Shown here: one piece after another, positions 5,123 to 6,775 of the stretch
Position numbering within the stretch: the first letter of the stretch is position 1
How the letters are laid out: every line of letters starts with the position of its first letter
NCBI GenBank assembly: GCA_003251955.1
Contig: QKDV01000107.1
Span: 1 to 6,775 of the forward strand
DNA length: 6,775 bases
Direction of reading: 5' to 3'
Source: Methanospirillum hungatei
GTDB lineage: Archaea > Halobacteriota > Methanomicrobia > Methanomicrobiales > Methanospirillaceae
Notes under the pieces: generated by a model
Seen by the model: the letters and a program-made list of their open reading frames with translations, nothing else
Database searches by the model: none
What the model was told of the DNA's origin: nothing
Program-made: the position numbers and the translations under genes

Positions 5123-6258
5123 CGTCGGCGTCTCTGCCTTATTGTGACCAGGGAGAAGGCCTCATTGTGATACTCACACCCTTCGTTTTCGTTCATCCCA
5201 ATCTCACCGTAACCGAAAAACCCGATGAGCGGTGCCGTACCTGCCTGGTATGCTGCATTTATTTCATCTGCTACAAGTGAACCGGTAGCGACGTGTCTAG
5301 CCATACAGGAGAAGAGGAGGAGCAGATGAGCACTCTGGATCTCTTTATAAAACTGTGATATATCATTGATACTATTCTTAATTGTCTCCCTCCCGGGAGA
5401 TGATGCAAGTCTTACAACAGAACCCTGGGGAACACTCCCGCCAAAGATTAGTGCATGGGTTGATGGTTCTACACCAACCGGCGCTCTGATGCACTCATAG
5501 CCTTTTTTTCTATTAACGATCAGGGGAAACGATGCTGTGAGTCGTGGGACATCCTCTTCGCTGACATTCAGATACTGCAGATAAAAATCCATTGCCGGCT
5601 GGTTGTCAATGGAGTATACAATATTTCCATCTGAATGGGTGACAATCTTCTCCATCCCGACTCCATGCCACCCACTTGTTACCAGTCCGTGTATCTCAAA
5701 TGCAGTCTGATCAAGAATTAGGGCTGACACCCCGTCTGAAGAGTAATTACCATTAATGAATGTGAATATCTCCTCATACCTGCCATCATCACCTGCCCTT
5801 CCTCCAAATATCATTGAAGTTCCTATCACGGATTCATTGATTCCTCTGATAATTTCCTCCCCATTCAGTGTCATACTACCGATGAGTATGAAAAATACCG
5901 GACTTTTGAACTGATCGCTTCCATACTTTCCTATAGATCTTCCAAGGTCGTACGAGGTAAGATCACCACGTTTAAAGAGATGTGTCCTGAATACAGCTGG
6001 ATCAGGATCGAGAAGGCATCCAACAGCAGAAAATTCTGATATTGGAGATTCTCCCTTACCCGGGAGGATTTCACCCGCGGTAGAGCATCCGATGACCGGA
6101 AAAGGGAGCGTCGAAAGACGAGATGTAAGATCTGGAATATCTAAAAAGACCGAGGAGAATAGAATGCCGAGTGTGGGATTGCTGAGGACTGAACCTGAGA
6201 TCCCGGAAAGAATCTCCTCAGATGATTCGCCATAAAGGGTGACAGTCCGCAGGCACAT
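5119..6258 (-). CDS. FIST-domain sensory protein
   Basis: A 379-residue protein covering FIST_N (about 27-215) and FIST_C (about 216-358). Conserved marks are GCSTAGEI (57-64), FGGRAGDDG (151-159), SCMARH (317-322) and GFFGYGEIG (346-354), with the final strand HNEAFSLVTI (364-373). FIST domains (F-box and intracellular signal transduction proteins) are proposed to bind small ligands, with amino acids suggested, and often sit with or in histidine kinases. The protein has no signal peptide, membrane helix or output domain, so it is probably a cytoplasmic binding partner for the kinase translated from the overlapping downstream gene. The start at 6258 has AGAGGTCAT 9-17 nt upstream as a loose ribosome site. 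The C-terminus ends in RQRRRR, encoded by the bases that lead into the kinase start. The family is certain; ligand and mechanism are unknown. Confidence 0.92.
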   Translation of the reverse strand: MCLRTVTLYGESSEEILSGISGSVLSNPTLGILFSSVFLDIPDLTSRLSTLPFPVIGCSTAGEILPGKGESPISEFSAVGCLLDPDPAVFRTHLFKRGDLTSYDLGRSIGKYGSDQFKSPVFFILIGSMTLNGEEIIRGINESVIGTSMIFGGRAGDDGRYEEIFTFINGNYSSDGVSALILDQTAFEIHGLVTSGWHGVGMEKIVTHSDGNIVYSIDNQPAMDFYLQYLNVSEEDVPRLTASFPLIVNRKKGYECIRAPVGVEPSTHALIFGGSVPQGSVVRLASSPGRETIKNSINDISQFYKEIQSAHLLLLFSCMARHVATGSLVADEINAAYQAGTAPLIGFFGYGEIGMNENEGCEYHNEAFSLVTIRQRRRR

Positions 6259-6336
6259 AACTCTGATATGACCTCTCCCTTTTTGGATATGAAGATTCCT
6301 GCTTTTCAGATCCGCCCTGAATGGTCTGTTGTTTGG

Positions 6337-6354
6337 GTATTCTATATTGAATAC
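6337..6354 (-). promoter_or_regulatory. Palindrome GTATTC-N6-GAATAC over the likely TATA box of the FIST-kinase operon
   Basis: The 6-bp arms flank TATATT, read AATATA on the minus strand. As a TATA box it would start transcription near 6318, giving a leader of about 60 nt to the ATG at 6258. The symmetric arms make a good site for a dimeric regulator that blocks or assists TBP. The palindrome begins just after the purE stop codon (6356-6358), so it might instead be a 3' hairpin of purE, although no T-tract follows. Confidence 0.45.
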
Positions 6355-6355
6355 A

Positions 6356-6748
6356 TTATCTGCAAAGATTCAGGATTCTGATTGCGAGATGTGCGGCATT
6401 CTGTCCGTTATCAACTCCCACACATGCGACCGGCACCCCCTTTGGCATCTGCACGATAGAGAGGAGGGCATCAAGCCCTCCCATTAGTTTACCAGATACT
6501 GGAACTCCAATGACAGGCACTTCAGTCTTTGAGGCAACGACCCCGGGAAGTGCTGCAGATAGTCCGGCGATACATATGAACACTTTTGCGTCTGATCCTG
6601 CAACGTACTCATCAAGTCTGTCCGGGTTCCTGTGTGCTGATATGACCTGGTAATCATACGAGATCCCCTTTTCTTTCAGGACCGTCCAGGCTTTCTCTGC
6701 TACCTCTTCATCAGAGGCAGAACCGCAGATGATGCTCACATCAACCAT
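6356..6748 (-). CDS. purE: Phosphoribosylaminoimidazole carboxylase catalytic subunit PurE
   Basis: A 130-residue enzyme of de novo purine synthesis producing 4-carboxy-AIR, from N5-CAIR (class I mutase, paired with PurK) or directly from AIR and CO2 (class II). Family motifs: GSASDEE (9-15), SAHRNP (37-42, with the active-site H39), the glycine-rich AGLSAALPG (61-69), PVIGVPV (78-84), [12 protein letters not shown] (91-102) and [10 protein letters not shown] (113-122). Length is slightly short of the bacterial 160-170. Where E. coli PurE has a conserved second histidine (AGGAAHLPG) this protein has alanine (A66). This leaves the mutase-versus-carboxylase question open. The start at 6748 is preceded by GGAAGA. 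No promoter can be placed with confidence, and the upstream gene lies outside the window, so it may be the last gene of a purine operon. Confidence 0.93.
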   Translation of the reverse strand: MVDVSIICGSASDEEVAEKAWTVLKEKGISYDYQVISAHRNPDRLDEYVAGSDAKVFICIAGLSAALPGVVASKTEVPVIGVPVSGKLMGGLDALLSIVQMPKGVPVACVGVDNGQNAAHLAIRILNLCR

Positions 6749-6775
6749 AATCTTCCAAGATATAATCAGGCAGTA

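Overview
The window looks like part of the chromosome of a methanogenic archaeon, most likely in the Methanomicrobiales (a Methanospirillum- or Methanoregula-like lineage). Three things point that way: a short archaeal-type ThiC, small single-RRM glycine-tailed proteins, and a soluble PAS-GAF histidine kinase with a 'TRHDILN' H-box next to a FIST-domain sensor. TATA-like boxes and T-tract 3' ends also fit an archaeon. The assignment rests on protein family resemblance only.

Layout. Positions 1-524 (minus) hold the N-terminal 174 residues of a metallo-beta-lactamase-fold hydrolase that runs off the left edge. It is head to head with a ThiC family gene (plus; start probably 562, possibly 532; end 1812). 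Next come two tandem copies of a small RRM RNA-binding protein gene, both plus. The first (2051-2330) carries a frameshift that looks like an 11-nt deletion. The second (2576-2866) is intact. Each is preceded by about 240 nt of non-coding DNA and followed by a T-tract terminator. An AT-rich stretch of about 260 nt then leads to a 58-codon plus-strand ORF (3131-3307) of unknown function. That ORF has a hairpin over its stop codon and a terminator-like hairpin before the convergent kinase gene.

The minus-strand half (3362-6748) reads, in transcription order: purE, a FIST-domain sensor gene, and a histidine kinase gene. The FIST stop and kinase start overlap as ATGA, so these two are almost certainly one translationally coupled signalling unit: ligand sensing by FIST, PAS and GAF, output by the kinase. 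No response regulator lies in the window. A GTATTC-N6-GAATAC palindrome sits exactly on the likely TATA box of this operon.

ThiC and PurE both consume 5-aminoimidazole ribotide (AIR), for the thiamin pyrimidine (or possibly the hydroxybenzimidazole B12 ligand) and for purines respectively. They are about 4.5 kb apart on opposite strands and are not one operon. I see no tRNA, rRNA, CRISPR array or insertion sequence. The points most worth a second look are the broken RRM copy, the stacked palindromes before the intact RRM gene, the unrecognised small ORF and the FIST-kinase pair with its palindromic promoter.
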